A stretch of 42,770 bases of DNA from Bdellovibrionales bacterium (GCA_005808505.1 SYLX01000089.1:1-42770); one strand, 5' to 3'. Counted from the stretch's first letter, positions 17,370-26,212 are shown. The notes: a model not told the origin generated them from the letters alone. Translations and numbers: made by a program.

Positions 17370-18371
17370 TTACAGCGACCAGTAGTTGAAGAGGAAGAAC
17401 TCTGTCTCACGCTCGTGGAAGGCTTGAAAAGCACGCTCTTCCTTCAACACGTTCCGCTTTTGCGTAGCGCCCGCGATGAAGAACAGAGGACCTACCGTTC
17501 CTTTTACCGAAGCTTGGTATTTGATCTTCTCGTCTTTGAAGCCAAATTTATTGTTCGCTTCCGAGTCGTGGTAATTCATTTGATCGTAGCCAACCGAGAG
17601 TTGCGCGCCGAAGTCTTTGTAGAAGTACCAGATGGGTCCAACGAACGTTTCGTAGCCCCAGTTTTTCGTCGTGAGAACTTTGTTATCAGCCGTGAGGAAC
17701 GCCGTCTTCGACTGAACGTAGTAATCGGGCTCAAGGCGCGCTTCGAAAGAGAATCGATCACCAAACCACTGCTCGAATACGATCTCGGGACGGATACGTG
17801 TTACGAGCCCTTGCTCGCGCGAACCATCGCTCGTCGGAGCGTAAACGCGGAAGTTGATTTTAGAATCAAGATCCGTCTCGGGACGACGACGGAACTTGTA
17901 ACCAAGAACTCCGTACGCATCACCAATCTTGAATTCGCTAGCTTGGTAGCTCTTGCCGTACTCCGTACCGCCCCAGGTGTAGAGGAAGACGGGACGAAGG
18001 GAAGCTTTCCATCCGCGACCGATGCGGTAGTCGATGGCGAAGTAGTTGTAAGCGAAGGGGCGACCGGCACCTTTGTAGAACTGCTCGGAGCTTAAGTTCG
18101 TGAGGTTGAAGTACGCGAAGTTCACGTCCTTCATCATCCGGCTCCAAGGAGTTGTTCCGACGCTTGTCGAAATCGAGTTGGAGCCTGAAGAAGTCGAATC
18201 GCTCGAAGAGCCTTCTCCATCGTCCGCGTTAGACGCCGAAGATGACGTGACACTCGCCGCGCTCTTTGAAGGAGCCGACGAAGCACCTTTAGACGGCGCG
18301 GCTTGCGCGCTCACGCTGAGACCCAAGAATGCGATCAGTACGAATTGCCCCTTCACGTTCAACCCCTTCAT
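17370..18371 (-). CDS. Putative outer-membrane beta-barrel protein
   Basis: 333 residues from the ATG at 18371, which begins a signal peptide (MKGLNVKGQFVLIAFLGLSV, cleaved after SAQA); in-frame starts up to 18410 remain possible. The mature N-terminus is a ~55-residue Ser/Ala/Gly linker. The remainder shows alternating hydrophobic/polar strands with many aromatic residues (NYFAIDYRIGRGWKASLRPV, EFFLFNYWSL at the C-terminus), as in a 10-14 strand barrel that ends with a strand and an aromatic-hydrophobic terminus. A role as a porin-like channel is plausible but substrate is unknown. It lies 52 bases after the lipoprotein and is coupled to the CsoR-like gene. Confidence 0.72.
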   Translation of the reverse strand: MKGLNVKGQFVLIAFLGLSVSAQAAPSKGASSAPSKSAASVTSSSASNADDGEGSSSDSTSSGSNSISTSVGTTPWSRMMKDVNFAYFNLTNLSSEQFYKGAGRPFAYNYFAIDYRIGRGWKASLRPVFLYTWGGTEYGKSYQASEFKIGDAYGVLGYKFRRRPETDLDSKINFRVYAPTSDGSREQGLVTRIRPEIVFEQWFGDRFSFEARLEPDYYVQSKTAFLTADNKVLTTKNWGYETFVGPIWYFYKDFGAQLSVGYDQMNYHDSEANNKFGFKDEKIKYQASVKGTVGPLFFIAGATQKRNVLKEERAFQAFHERETEFFLFNYWSL

Positions 18372-18423
18372 TGAGCACTCGCTCACTTTGCTAAACATGT
18401 CCCCACCCAAAACACGGATTCGC

Positions 18424-19608
18424 TCAAAGAGCGATGCTCTCCAGCTCGTCGCCGAAGATGATCTTGTCTTCGATCTCGGTTCCGTTGCACACGCGCGCTG
18501 GCTTCTTCTCGAAGCCTTCGATCGAAACTTCGCTTCCCGAAATCACGACCTGTAATGGATCGTAACCTTCACGATCCATTTGGTACGTGCCTTCAACCGC
18601 GTCGCAGATCGCTTCGGGAAGCGTCAGCGAACCGGCAGGCGAAAGAGTCGCGCGCGTGGTTGTTCCCGACTCCACTCCACCGCTTGAAAGCGCGATGTGC
18701 TCGACTTCAATTTTCGGAGCTTCGAAAAAAGTACCGAGACGACGAAGATATTCGCCATCAGGCTTAAGAAGACGAACTTTGAAATCCGAAACTTTCACCG
18801 TCGCCATGCCTTCGCGAAGGATCTTGTCGGAGGAATCTCGTTGATCAAAGTTATCTACGATCGTGCCGCTCACGATGTAGTCGATATGTTTCTCATCGAC
18901 AGGTGCGGGTGTCGGCTTCGGACGCGGGAAGATGATGTCAATGATACTCGGCGGCTCAGGTGCGGGCGGAGGAGCCGGCATCACACGTGTGGCCGAGAGG
19001 ATGATCTTTCGTTTTACGACGACCGAATTTCCGTTTTTGAAAACGAGTTTGTAGACCATCGAACCCGAATCGATCGCAACCGTGTTCGCGTAAGGGATGA
19101 AGCGATCGGCTCCGTAGCGCGGAAGAAAATCGTCGTACGTCAGCGTGAATTGCAGGTTTGCGATCTGAAGTTCGGGAGTCGTGCCGTAGACGCTCTCACT
19201 CTCGCACTTGATCAGTTCGAGAACGAAGCTTTCGGTTTTGTCGGACTCTTTATCTTCCGGGCGGTGGTAGTCCGGCGAGTTTCGCGCGATTTTTCCGCAG
19301 CCGGCGATCTTGATCTTCCCGTTCTCGCCGATTTGCTCCATGCGTTCAGAGAGCTGCTCAACGAGCGCGATGTTTAGGAATCGACGGAAGTGGCCCAGCG
19401 CAAAAACGCCGTGACGAGCGAGATCCAGCGGACGCTCCTGAATCGAAACAACTTTGGGAGCTTCGGTGTTCTTCGGTTTGCGATCGGTTTCGGGCCGGCG
19501 CGAGATGTAGTCATCAGCTGGTGAACATGCGCTGAGACCGAGCGTGCAGGCCGCAGCGAAGAGCACGACCGGACGGGACCAAGTCGTCAAGATGCGCGAG
19601 CGAAGCAT
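18424..19608 (-). CDS. Large putative lipoprotein, function unknown
   Basis: 394 residues with an AGAGGGGGT ribosome site. The signal ends in LGLSAC (acylated Cys near residue 28). After it come mixed beta/alpha segments, a Pro-rich hinge near residues 210-235 (MPAPPPAPEPPSIIDIIFPR) and a second domain ending IEDKIIFGDELESIAL. Several Cys pairs (AGCGK, LIKCE, EAICD, ARVCN) could be disulfides. The layout, two modules on a Pro hinge anchored at the membrane, fits an envelope-spanning or surface lipoprotein. No family was recognised. It leads the operon with the barrel protein and the CsoR-like protein. Confidence 0.75.
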   Translation of the reverse strand: MLRSRILTTWSRPVVLFAAACTLGLSACSPADDYISRRPETDRKPKNTEAPKVVSIQERPLDLARHGVFALGHFRRFLNIALVEQLSERMEQIGENGKIKIAGCGKIARNSPDYHRPEDKESDKTESFVLELIKCESESVYGTTPELQIANLQFTLTYDDFLPRYGADRFIPYANTVAIDSGSMVYKLVFKNGNSVVVKRKIILSATRVMPAPPPAPEPPSIIDIIFPRPKPTPAPVDEKHIDYIVSGTIVDNFDQRDSSDKILREGMATVKVSDFKVRLLKPDGEYLRRLGTFFEAPKIEVEHIALSSGGVESGTTTRATLSPAGSLTLPEAICDAVEGTYQMDREGYDPLQVVISGSEVSIEGFEKKPARVCNGTEIEDKIIFGDELESIAL

Positions 19609-19843
19609 CCGATACCCCCTCTAGGTAGGTTGTAGGAACTTGGCTTGATCTAGTGGAAGTGCCGAAAAATGGCAACGAGGGCTTGGTGAATTTTGCAGTC
19701 CTGACGCTCACATAACAAAGACCGCGAAGAAGTTTCCATGCACGACCTGCATGACACCATCCAAACCGCGAATAATTGCCTCGAGCGGGAGCGATGTGGC
19801 TCCACTCACTAGAACTTGAACTCGCGAGCTATACTTCTTTAGC

Positions 19844-21100
19844 TCAGGCGAAGACGCGTTGGTAAACGGCGGCTTGAACCGAAATCCCGCCATTCAAGAA
19901 GCGACGGTGATGAACGAGCTTCCACTCACGCGGAGCACGGATTTTTTCGAGTCCAGCTTTCTCCGGTAGAAGAAAGCAAGCTGCTTGCGGTTGGAAGGCG
20001 CTCTCTAGGCACTGAAAGAGTTCGCTATAGAAATCGCTTAACCGGCCCTTTACCGCAATCCGCTCACCCCAAGGCGGATTGGTGATCACGACCCGCGGAA
20101 GCGCCCTTACGCCCGGCGAAGAAAGCTTAAAGGCATCGCCGACTTCCAATCGCACACTCTTCTTCTGACCGAGGGTTTTCAAATTCCCCTTCGCCGCTTC
20201 CACTGCCTTTGCATCAAGATCAAATCCTGAGAAAGCTTCGAAGATGTTCGGCCGGGTGGATCGGAGTTCAACCGACGGAGACGAAAGTACAAAACGCTCA
20301 AATGCGTAAGTGCGCCCCGAGAGCACTTCGCTTCTCTGGGCCGCCTCAAGGAGGAACGTTCCGCCTCCCATCATCGGATCGACGAGTTCGACGCTTGAAA
20401 CTTCCCCTGCTAGTCCGTGCACTTCCGTGAGACAAAGGAGGGCTGACGCGATCGTCTCGCGAAGGGGGGCCTCGCTCGCAAGCGTCCGGTAGCCTCGCTT
20501 GTGGAGAAGCTCACCCGAAGTGTCGAGACTCATGAAACAAACGTCGTTTTCAAGGCGCACGAACACGGTCAACGGCTCACCTTGCTGCTTTAGGCTCACG
20601 CCGCGTTTTTTAACGCGTGCGGCTCGGCCTTCTTCGCACGTTTCTTCGATTCGCTTTTTGACCTTCAACCACGATGTTTTCGAAGAAGCTTGGAATTCAA
20701 CCGGAATATCGTCGGGGAACCAACTCTCCCAAGGGAAGTTCGACATTTTTTTGAAGAGCTTGGGGAAGTCTCGGCATCCAAAATCTGCAACGCGGACGAG
20801 GATGCGAGTCGGAATTTTAAGGGCACGATTGAGAGCAAATCCAACCTTCAAGGGCAAAGTGATTGAGAGGCCACCCTTCACCACTTCGGCTCGAGCCTCG
20901 GGCAACCAATCTCGAAGCTCGAATTCAGCGAGATCCTCCAAACCGGGAGCAACGATCAGGAAGAACTCTCGCGTGGAATCCGGAGTAATGGCCTCAGCTT
21001 CTGGAGCGCCGCTCGACGGATTCTGTTTATGTTTCGACTCCGCCGAAATCGGCAGTTTTTTTGGCGTGACCTTCGGCGCGTTCTTCCCGGCTTGTCGCAC
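19844..21100 (-). CDS. RlmL-like THUMP-domain rRNA methyltransferase
   Basis: 418 residues from a GTG with an AAGGGA site. After a ~40-residue basic, low-complexity start, the N-terminal THUMP/ferredoxin-like region begins FLIVAPGLEDLAEFELRDWL. The linker GYRTLASEAPLRETIASALL is a strong RlmL/RlmK family marker. The catalytic domain has motif I VDPMMGGGTFLLEAA, an SAM-binding acidic loop (GFDLDAKAVEAA) and motif IV TNPPWGERIA. Members make N2-methylguanosine in 23S rRNA (RlmL, G2445 in E. coli) using S-adenosylmethionine. The protein lacks the second (RlmK) half of the E. coli fusion, which is normal in many bacteria. The exact target nucleotide is not deducible. Confidence 0.88.
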   Translation of the reverse strand: MRQAGKNAPKVTPKKLPISAESKHKQNPSSGAPEAEAITPDSTREFFLIVAPGLEDLAEFELRDWLPEARAEVVKGGLSITLPLKVGFALNRALKIPTRILVRVADFGCRDFPKLFKKMSNFPWESWFPDDIPVEFQASSKTSWLKVKKRIEETCEEGRAARVKKRGVSLKQQGEPLTVFVRLENDVCFMSLDTSGELLHKRGYRTLASEAPLRETIASALLCLTEVHGLAGEVSSVELVDPMMGGGTFLLEAAQRSEVLSGRTYAFERFVLSSPSVELRSTRPNIFEAFSGFDLDAKAVEAAKGNLKTLGQKKSVRLEVGDAFKLSSPGVRALPRVVITNPPWGERIAVKGRLSDFYSELFQCLESAFQPQAACFLLPEKAGLEKIRAPREWKLVHHRRFLNGGISVQAAVYQRVFA

Positions 21101-21281
21101 GACAGTAAATCCCTTCGCTCACTTGGAAATCTCTCATTACTGGCTGAAGCCGCAAGCGGCAAGCTCCGCGCGCTTTTGGAGTTGTTACTAAAACGCGTCA
21201 AAAAAACGGTTGCTCGCCGAAATGACACTTGATAGCTGTGCCGCACCAACTGAACCGATCTCAAACCTAAAGGGGGATCTC

Positions 21282-21782
21282 ATGCGTCAACTTTTCATGG
21301 CCGCACTCGTAATGGCATTGGGCGTTTCTGCTCATGCTGGCGAACTCGACAAAGAACAAACTTTCACAACTGAGCAAGTCGAACTCGCAAAAAACCTTCC
21401 TGCAACTCTCGTTGTCCGCGTAAAGACGGCAACTCAAGAAGTTGAAGTTCTCCACTCCAGCAAAGTCATCGAGCCGACTGAAGCTTCGAAAGAGCTCGTT
21501 TCGACTAGCTCGTTCGAAAAAATCGACGTTAAGGGCGGAATGACTGGCGTTAGCGAACTCGACAAAGACAGCTCGTCTTCGTCTTGGTACTTCTGCTTCC
21601 CCAACTACAACTATTACTACCCCAGCTATAACTACTACGGTTACAACTACTCGTACTCGAACTACTACTCGTACTACTACGCTGGTTACCAGTACTCGTA
21701 CTACAGCTGGCCGTACTACAATAACTACGGCTACGGCGGTGGTTACGGTGGCGGATACGGTTACAACAACGGCTGGTACTAA
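21282..21782 (+). CDS. Secreted tyrosine-rich low-complexity protein
   Basis: 166 residues from the ATG at 21282, which is preceded by AAAGGGGG and starts a clear signal peptide (MRQLFMAALVMALGVSAHA). The middle (~80 residues) is a small Thr/Val/Lys-rich region. The final ~65 residues are extreme low complexity: about 28 Tyr, with Asn, Ser, Gly, Trp and a GGGYGGGYGY end. Such Tyr/Gly/Asn tails occur in extracellular matrix, eggshell and phase-separating proteins, and tyrosines can be cross-linked. It is probably exported to the periplasm or surface. A strong terminator follows at 21844, so it is a single-gene transcript or the end of one. The family is unrecognised. Confidence 0.75.
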   Translation: MRQLFMAALVMALGVSAHAGELDKEQTFTTEQVELAKNLPATLVVRVKTATQEVEVLHSSKVIEPTEASKELVSTSSFEKIDVKGGMTGVSELDKDSSSSSWYFCFPNYNYYYPSYNYYGYNYSYSNYYSYYYAGYQYSYYSWPYYNNYGYGGGYGGGYGYNNGWY

Positions 21783-21843
21783 GCTGATCGATTTTCGCTA
21801 AGCGCGCGCGTGTTCGAGCGCTCGCTCCGGTGAGAATTTTCAG

Positions 21844-21876
21844 ATGCCGACTCCCCTGGGGTCGGCATTTTTTTTA
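21844..21876 (+). terminator. Intrinsic terminator of the tyrosine-rich gene
   Basis: ATGCCGAC (21844-21851) pairs with GTCGGCAT (21861-21868), with C/G pairs possible in the loop, followed by a run of about nine T. It ends the transcript from 21282 before the subtilase gene. Confidence 0.85.
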
Positions 21877-21962
21877 TTTGCAGCGCGGCAGTTCCCACTT
21901 CCCCAGTTTAGGTCTAAAACTCGGTCGCCCCGACTCTTCCATCGAGTTCTAACGAGGTGACC

Positions 21963-23648
21963 ATGATCCTTCGAATTCTCAAACTGGCGCTTACGCTTAC
22001 GATCTTTTCGGCCATCTTCGGCCTCTTGGCGCAGGAAGCTTTCGCTACAGAGAAGCTTGAAACTCCCTTCAAAAATATCGGCACTATCGCTAAGTCGGCG
22101 GGCTTTGATAAATGGAAAAACACGAAGCCTGATTACACGGTGAAGGTCGCGATTCTCGATAACGGCTTTAAGGATCACGCCGACCAAATCGGCAAGTCGC
22201 TTCCCGAATCGACCGTTTATCACGCAGGTCCCGTCGCGGTTGATCCGGCAACGGAAGAGTCGCACGGCCTCTTCATGGCGCAAATCGTGTCAGGTCTTCT
22301 GAACTATGCACCTCACGTAAAATACGAACTGCATCTCTTCTCGGCTTACGGTTACTCGAATCTCGAAGCGGCCGTGAATCAAGTGATTGCAGATAAGTTC
22401 GATATCGTTCTCTACGCGCAAGTTTGGGAGTACGGTGGTAACGGCGATGGCCGCGGCTTCATCAATACGCTCGTGAACAAAGCAACTGATGCGGGCATCT
22501 TGTGGGTCAACGCTGCGGGGAACTTCGGTAACTCCACTTACCGCACGGGTATTCGCCTCAATGACGATTCGTGGGCCACTCTTCCTGGTCCAAACGATTC
22601 GGTTCGCGTTCGATGCAAGAAGAACGACAAAAAGAAATGTAACTTGCGCGTTGTCTTGAGCTGGAGCGATTTCAGCGACGACGTCAATGAAGGTACGGAT
22701 AAAGATCTCGATCTCATCGTGGCTGACGACACGCTCAAGATCATCACGAGCTCAGCACTCACGCAGGTCAAAGAAAAAGCTGAGCAGCCGGGCCTTTCGC
22801 TCTACCCTCGCGAAATCGCAACGACCGAAGTTAAACCTGGGCTTTACCTTTTGCGCGTGAAAGCTCGCTCTAAAAACTTTGTAAAAAAAGATGATTTACG
22901 TCTCACGGTGAGTGGTGACCACCTCGAACTACTCGATAAGACCGAGGGGGAGACGCTCTTGGCTCCTGCGGATAACGAGTCCGTCATCACGATCGGCGCA
23001 AACGATTCAGAAAAGAGTGCGGATTCGGAAGAGTTTAAAAAACCCGAACTCACTTACCCCTCGCTCATGACTTTGAAAAATGGCGAGCAGTACAAAGGAA
23101 GCTCGAACTCTTCGGCCGTTGCGGCAGCAGCTTTGATACTCGTGAAGGCGGCATGGCCCGAGACGAGCCGCGAAGGTGCAATTGAACTTCTCGGTGGTTC
23201 GAACGGGAATAAAAAAGCAAAAAAACCCGTTGGCACGAAGATGGGCGGAGCTCCCGGATTGGGCCTTCCTCTGCACGCACTTCAGTTTGGCCCAACGGGC
23301 GAGGGCTGCTTTGAGCGCGTTCAGCTCCCCTACACGCCTCCGGCCCTTCAGCCCCTCATCAACGACGCAAAACAACTGGGGCTTACCGTTGTACGTTCAA
23401 CCAGCGGAATCAAAATCTTCGTTGAAAGAGATCCTTACTCCTTCATCGGAGGCACCGCACGCGTATCGCCTGACGATATGCTCCTAGTGAGCCAGCTTGG
23501 ATTCGAAGGACTTCCCCGCTCCAACCAGGGGTTTGTACCTTTCGGGAGCTACGAGATCGTACAAGTTCCGCACGGTCAGTTTGTTTGCGCTTCGGAAGAG
23601 AAGCCTTCGAAGAAGTCTGGTCTCAAGGTTCCCGTCGCGGACGACTAA
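21963..23648 (+). CDS. Exported subtilase (S8 peptidase) with inserted beta domain
   Basis: 561 residues from the ATG at 21963 (GAGG site five bases before it); signal peptide to about residue 28. Catalytic triad: D66 in VAILDNGF, H101 in ESHGLFMAQIV, S381 in GSSNSSAVAAAA; oxyanion Asn is N187 in VNAAGNFGNS. The usual GTSMAxP lacks its Pro. Between N187 and the VITIGAND strand lies about 140 extra residues with a beta domain resembling the KP-43-type jelly roll (LRVVLSWSDFSDD followed by DKDLDLIVADD). That domain normally follows the Ser; here it interrupts the fold. After the Ser comes a ~170-residue C-terminal region of unknown type. It is likely periplasmic or secreted. No prodomain of standard size is seen, so maturation is unclear. 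Confidence 0.88.
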   Translation: MILRILKLALTLTIFSAIFGLLAQEAFATEKLETPFKNIGTIAKSAGFDKWKNTKPDYTVKVAILDNGFKDHADQIGKSLPESTVYHAGPVAVDPATEESHGLFMAQIVSGLLNYAPHVKYELHLFSAYGYSNLEAAVNQVIADKFDIVLYAQVWEYGGNGDGRGFINTLVNKATDAGILWVNAAGNFGNSTYRTGIRLNDDSWATLPGPNDSVRVRCKKNDKKKCNLRVVLSWSDFSDDVNEGTDKDLDLIVADDTLKIITSSALTQVKEKAEQPGLSLYPREIATTEVKPGLYLLRVKARSKNFVKKDDLRLTVSGDHLELLDKTEGETLLAPADNESVITIGANDSEKSADSEEFKKPELTYPSLMTLKNGEQYKGSSNSSAVAAAALILVKAAWPETSREGAIELLGGSNGNKKAKKPVGTKMGGAPGLGLPLHALQFGPTGEGCFERVQLPYTPPALQPLINDAKQLGLTVVRSTSGIKIFVERDPYSFIGGTARVSPDDMLLVSQLGFEGLPRSNQGFVPFGSYEIVQVPHGQFVCASEEKPSKKSGLKVPVADD

Positions 23649-23689
23649 TCGCGATCACGGAGATCTTTAAGCACCAAAGGAGACGACGG

Positions 23690-24106
23690 ATGAGCTGGCA
23701 AACTTGCATCTCGGTTCAAACTTCTCGGCAAGGTTTGCTGCTCATCACGGAGAACGTTTCGAAAGCGTTCGCTTCTTCCGGTGTCACCTCTTCGGGTCTA
23801 CTGCACATCTTTATCCAGCACACCTCGGCCTCACTTCTCATCCAAGAGAATGCAGATCCAACCGCAAAGCGCGACCTTGAGGAGTTCATCGATCGACTCG
23901 TTCCCGAAAATCAGTCGTGGCACCGTCACCTTGATGAGGGCTCTGACGATACAGTTTCGCATATGAAATCAGCTGTAACTGCCACATCTCTCACGATCCC
24001 GGTAAAGGACGGCAAACTCCTTTTGGGAACGTGGCAAGGTCTTTACCTCTGGGAGCACCGTCGCGCCCCCCATTCCCGCCGTCTCGTATTGACCTTCCTG
24101 GGTTGA
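23690..24106 (+). CDS. YjbQ/UPF0047 family protein
   Basis: 138 residues, the standard length of the family, starting at an ATG behind AAAGGAG (23676-23682). Family marks are IQHTSASLLIQENADP, the metal-binding-like LDEGSDDTVSHMKSAVT and the C-terminal LLLGTWQGLYLWEHRRAPHSRRLVLTFLG. The family is a small trimeric beta-barrel; YjbQ has been credited with a minor thiamine-phosphate synthase activity, but its real role is unsettled. It follows the subtilase after 41 bases and may ride on its transcript, with no obvious functional tie. Confidence 0.92.
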   Translation: MSWQTCISVQTSRQGLLLITENVSKAFASSGVTSSGLLHIFIQHTSASLLIQENADPTAKRDLEEFIDRLVPENQSWHRHLDEGSDDTVSHMKSAVTATSLTIPVKDGKLLLGTWQGLYLWEHRRAPHSRRLVLTFLG

Positions 24107-24179
24107 TTCTCGATCCTTCAAGGTTTTCCAAGTCTGTCTAAGGCTTCGACACCTGTTCATCCCGCTACGGCCGCCAAAA

Positions 24180-24192
24180 GGTGCCTGGCACC
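24180..24192. repeat. GGTGCC[A/T]GGCACC palindrome, copy 2
   Basis: GGTGCCTGGCACC, the same 6+6 palindrome as at 14994-15006, preceded by AAAA. It lies between the YjbQ gene and the Pro/Ala-rich gene at 24295. Confidence 0.6.
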
Positions 24193-24294
24193 AGTTGGTA
24201 GCGCACCTGCGTTAAAAACGATCTGAGCAGCTATTTTTGGCGATAGGCTTGCACAAGCTTCTGCTCGTAGTCCCTCTTGTTGTGGAGACGATCT

Positions 24295-25317
24295 ATGAAG
24301 CACAAACCTTTTCTCCTCGCGCTCGCCCTGATGAGCCTCGCGCAAACGATGCTCGCGACATCCCCGGCGCAAGCACAAATGCAGGCGCAGGCAGGACCCG
24401 CGACACTTCCAGCGGCAGCGCCGGCCGGCCCTCATCGTCTCCGCCCGGCGGGTCAAACTCCTCCAGCCGCCGTACCTCAGGCCGCCGCTCCCCAAACGCG
24501 CCCGCAAGCCGCACCTTCAGCACCCGCTGCACCTGTTGAGGCTCTCGAAGCCCCGGCTAAGCGCGCACGTCTTATGCGAAACGATCAGACCGGTTTGTGC
24601 ATGATCCAAACTCCTACGCTCACGCCAAAGCTCGGGGTCTCAAAAGATGACCTCGTGAAGTTCGCCAACCTCACGGAACAGCATAAGTCCCTCGTGAATC
24701 AGGTTCTCCGCCTCAACAAGTTGGAAGGTTATCAAGAGCTCAAAGAAATCCGCTGCGATGAAGCCGCAAAAGTTCTCGTGACAACGTTGAACCGCGATCT
24801 CTACTCGAAGCCAGCGACAGAAAAGCCGAAGGTCTCGCCGATCTTGCGTTGTGAAGCTGGTGATTACCGCATGCGTTTCCAAGTGAACGAGGATCGTCTC
24901 GTCATGGAACTCACGAAAGTCGAAGCGGGACAAACCGAAGCCAAAGTCATCTCAAGAGATGAAATGTCCATCGTTGATAACGTGACATCAAATGCTCCGC
25001 CCATCTGTCTCACACCGAAGAAGGCGCAGCAGAACCTTACGTTCAAACTTTGTATTCCCGTAAAGCCGAAGAACGAAGAAGGCGAAGGTCGCCTCCAGCT
25101 GGATATCGATAAAAAACCGATTCCGCCGGAGATGCGCGCAGCTAAATGCGTGAACCCACCTGGGTTCGGCCGCGCGGTGAAGCCGCTCGTAAAAGTGATT
25201 GAAACCGAAGAGTCGGCACCTCGTCGGGAGGCTCCGAAGTCTCAGACTCCGGCGCGCACGACAACCCAGGCACCGCAAGCCCCGTCGAAGAGCGTCCCCG
25301 TTGCGGCCGCTCGCTAA
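24295..25317 (+). CDS. Exported Pro/Ala/Gln-rich protein, function unknown
   Basis: 340 residues from the ATG at 24295, with GGAGA eight bases upstream. The signal peptide (MKHKPFLLALALMSLAQTML) is cleaved near SPAQAQ. Residues ~25-95 are a Pro/Ala/Gln-rich linker. The central part (~100-270) looks folded, with Cys in the stretches TGLCMIQ, EIRCDEA, LRCEAGD, PPICLTP, KLCIPV and AKCVNP, suggesting three disulfides. The C-terminus is again Pro/Thr-rich. This disordered-globular-disordered layout fits a periplasmic protein. The stop codon lies inside a short palindrome. No family was recognised. Confidence 0.75.
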   Translation: MKHKPFLLALALMSLAQTMLATSPAQAQMQAQAGPATLPAAAPAGPHRLRPAGQTPPAAVPQAAAPQTRPQAAPSAPAAPVEALEAPAKRARLMRNDQTGLCMIQTPTLTPKLGVSKDDLVKFANLTEQHKSLVNQVLRLNKLEGYQELKEIRCDEAAKVLVTTLNRDLYSKPATEKPKVSPILRCEAGDYRMRFQVNEDRLVMELTKVEAGQTEAKVISRDEMSIVDNVTSNAPPICLTPKKAQQNLTFKLCIPVKPKNEEGEGRLQLDIDKKPIPPEMRAAKCVNPPGFGRAVKPLVKVIETEESAPRREAPKSQTPARTTTQAPQAPSKSVPVAAAR

Positions 25318-25344
25318 GCGAGCTTAGAGCGCTCCTAGAGCGCT
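25309..25344. terminator. Two short palindromes between convergent genes
   Basis: GCTCGCT/AGCGAGC (25309-25315 with 25317-25323) overlaps the stop codon of the gene ending at 25317, and AGCGCT/AGCGCT (25328-25333 with 25339-25344) follows. They sit between convergent stops, so a transcription-end role is plausible, but there is no T-tract. Confidence 0.35.
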
Positions 25345-25345
25345 G

Positions 25346-26212
25346 TTAGCGATTTACCCAGATATAATCCGCGCGTGGGCCCCACTTTTCGTGGGGCTTC
25401 ATCGCTTTCTCGGCTTCGTTTTCGCCAACACCGTCAAAGTGCACCTGCGAAACCACCACCACGTTTTGTGCACCACGCGCAAGCAGGCGATCGGGCAAGC
25501 CTCCACCGTAGACGGCGTGGAAGTCGCCGACAATAATCACCAAAATCTGTTTAGGATTTTGTTTGAGGTACTCGGTTGCCGTCCAAGCCATCGTTTCATC
25601 CCAGACGCTTTGGGCTTCGAAGAAGCGCTGCAAAGCCTCTTTGGAGATATGTCCGCTCATGACCTCTTGGAAACGTTCGAAGTAAGCGGCGTTCCCAAGT
25701 GTAAAATCAGGCGGAAGCTGGGCTCGTTCCGCTTCCGTGAGACCCGCGATGCCGACTTTCGAAATTCGACCGGTGAGACTCCGGGGAGCATTGAGCGCAA
25801 GCGTCTTTCCACCGTGCTTCGCGGGAAAGAGAACCTGCGGCCGGTAGGGAGCAAATGGTGCCTTCCCCCACTCAATCGTTTTCAAGAATTCCGCTTCACC
25901 AAGAAGTCCGTTCACGAACTGATCGACCTGCGGTTGCGAAGGTCGGTAGAAAAACTCCATCCCGACAGAGAGCTGATCTGATCCCGCCGTGTAGAGCGCT
26001 TCAAGGACTCTCAACTGATTTTGTTGATGCGCGAGAATATCGTGCTGCTCGCTTACGACAACCACCGTTCCCGGCTGGAGCGAACGATCAACAACTTGTT
26101 GGAGCGAAGCTTCTTGAAGCGTTTGACCGTCGTAAATTGCACCGGATCTCCAAGCGCTGGCGCAAGCCACTTGGGAGAAAAACAAGGTAATCAGCAGGAG
26201 GAGTGTTTTCAT
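25346..26212 (-). CDS. ChaN-family (haem-binding lipoprotein-like) protein
   Basis: 288 residues, with an N-terminal signal (MKTLLLLITLFFSQVACA) whose SQVAC could be a lipobox. The core matches the ChaN/PF04187 fold: VVVVSEQHDILAHQQNQ, VGMEFFYRPSQPQVDQ and a late IIVGDFHAVYGGGLPDRL. In Campylobacter ChaN binds haem as a dimer; other members may be erythromycin-esterase-like hydrolases, so the haem role is not certain here. It lies 36 bases after the alpha/beta hydrolase gene on the same strand, as the last gene of a likely mutM/M14/hydrolase/ChaN run. Confidence 0.85.
   Translation of the reverse strand: MKTLLLLITLFFSQVACASAWRSGAIYDGQTLQEASLQQVVDRSLQPGTVVVVSEQHDILAHQQNQLRVLEALYTAGSDQLSVGMEFFYRPSQPQVDQFVNGLLGEAEFLKTIEWGKAPFAPYRPQVLFPAKHGGKTLALNAPRSLTGRISKVGIAGLTEAERAQLPPDFTLGNAAYFERFQEVMSGHISKEALQRFFEAQSVWDETMAWTATEYLKQNPKQILVIIVGDFHAVYGGGLPDRLLARGAQNVVVVSQVHFDGVGENEAEKAMKPHEKWGPRADYIWVNR

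Noticed and set aside
22538..23375. Several minus-strand frames opposite the subtilase.
   Set aside because: They lie entirely inside a gene with a clear triad and signal peptide and show no motifs or ribosome sites.
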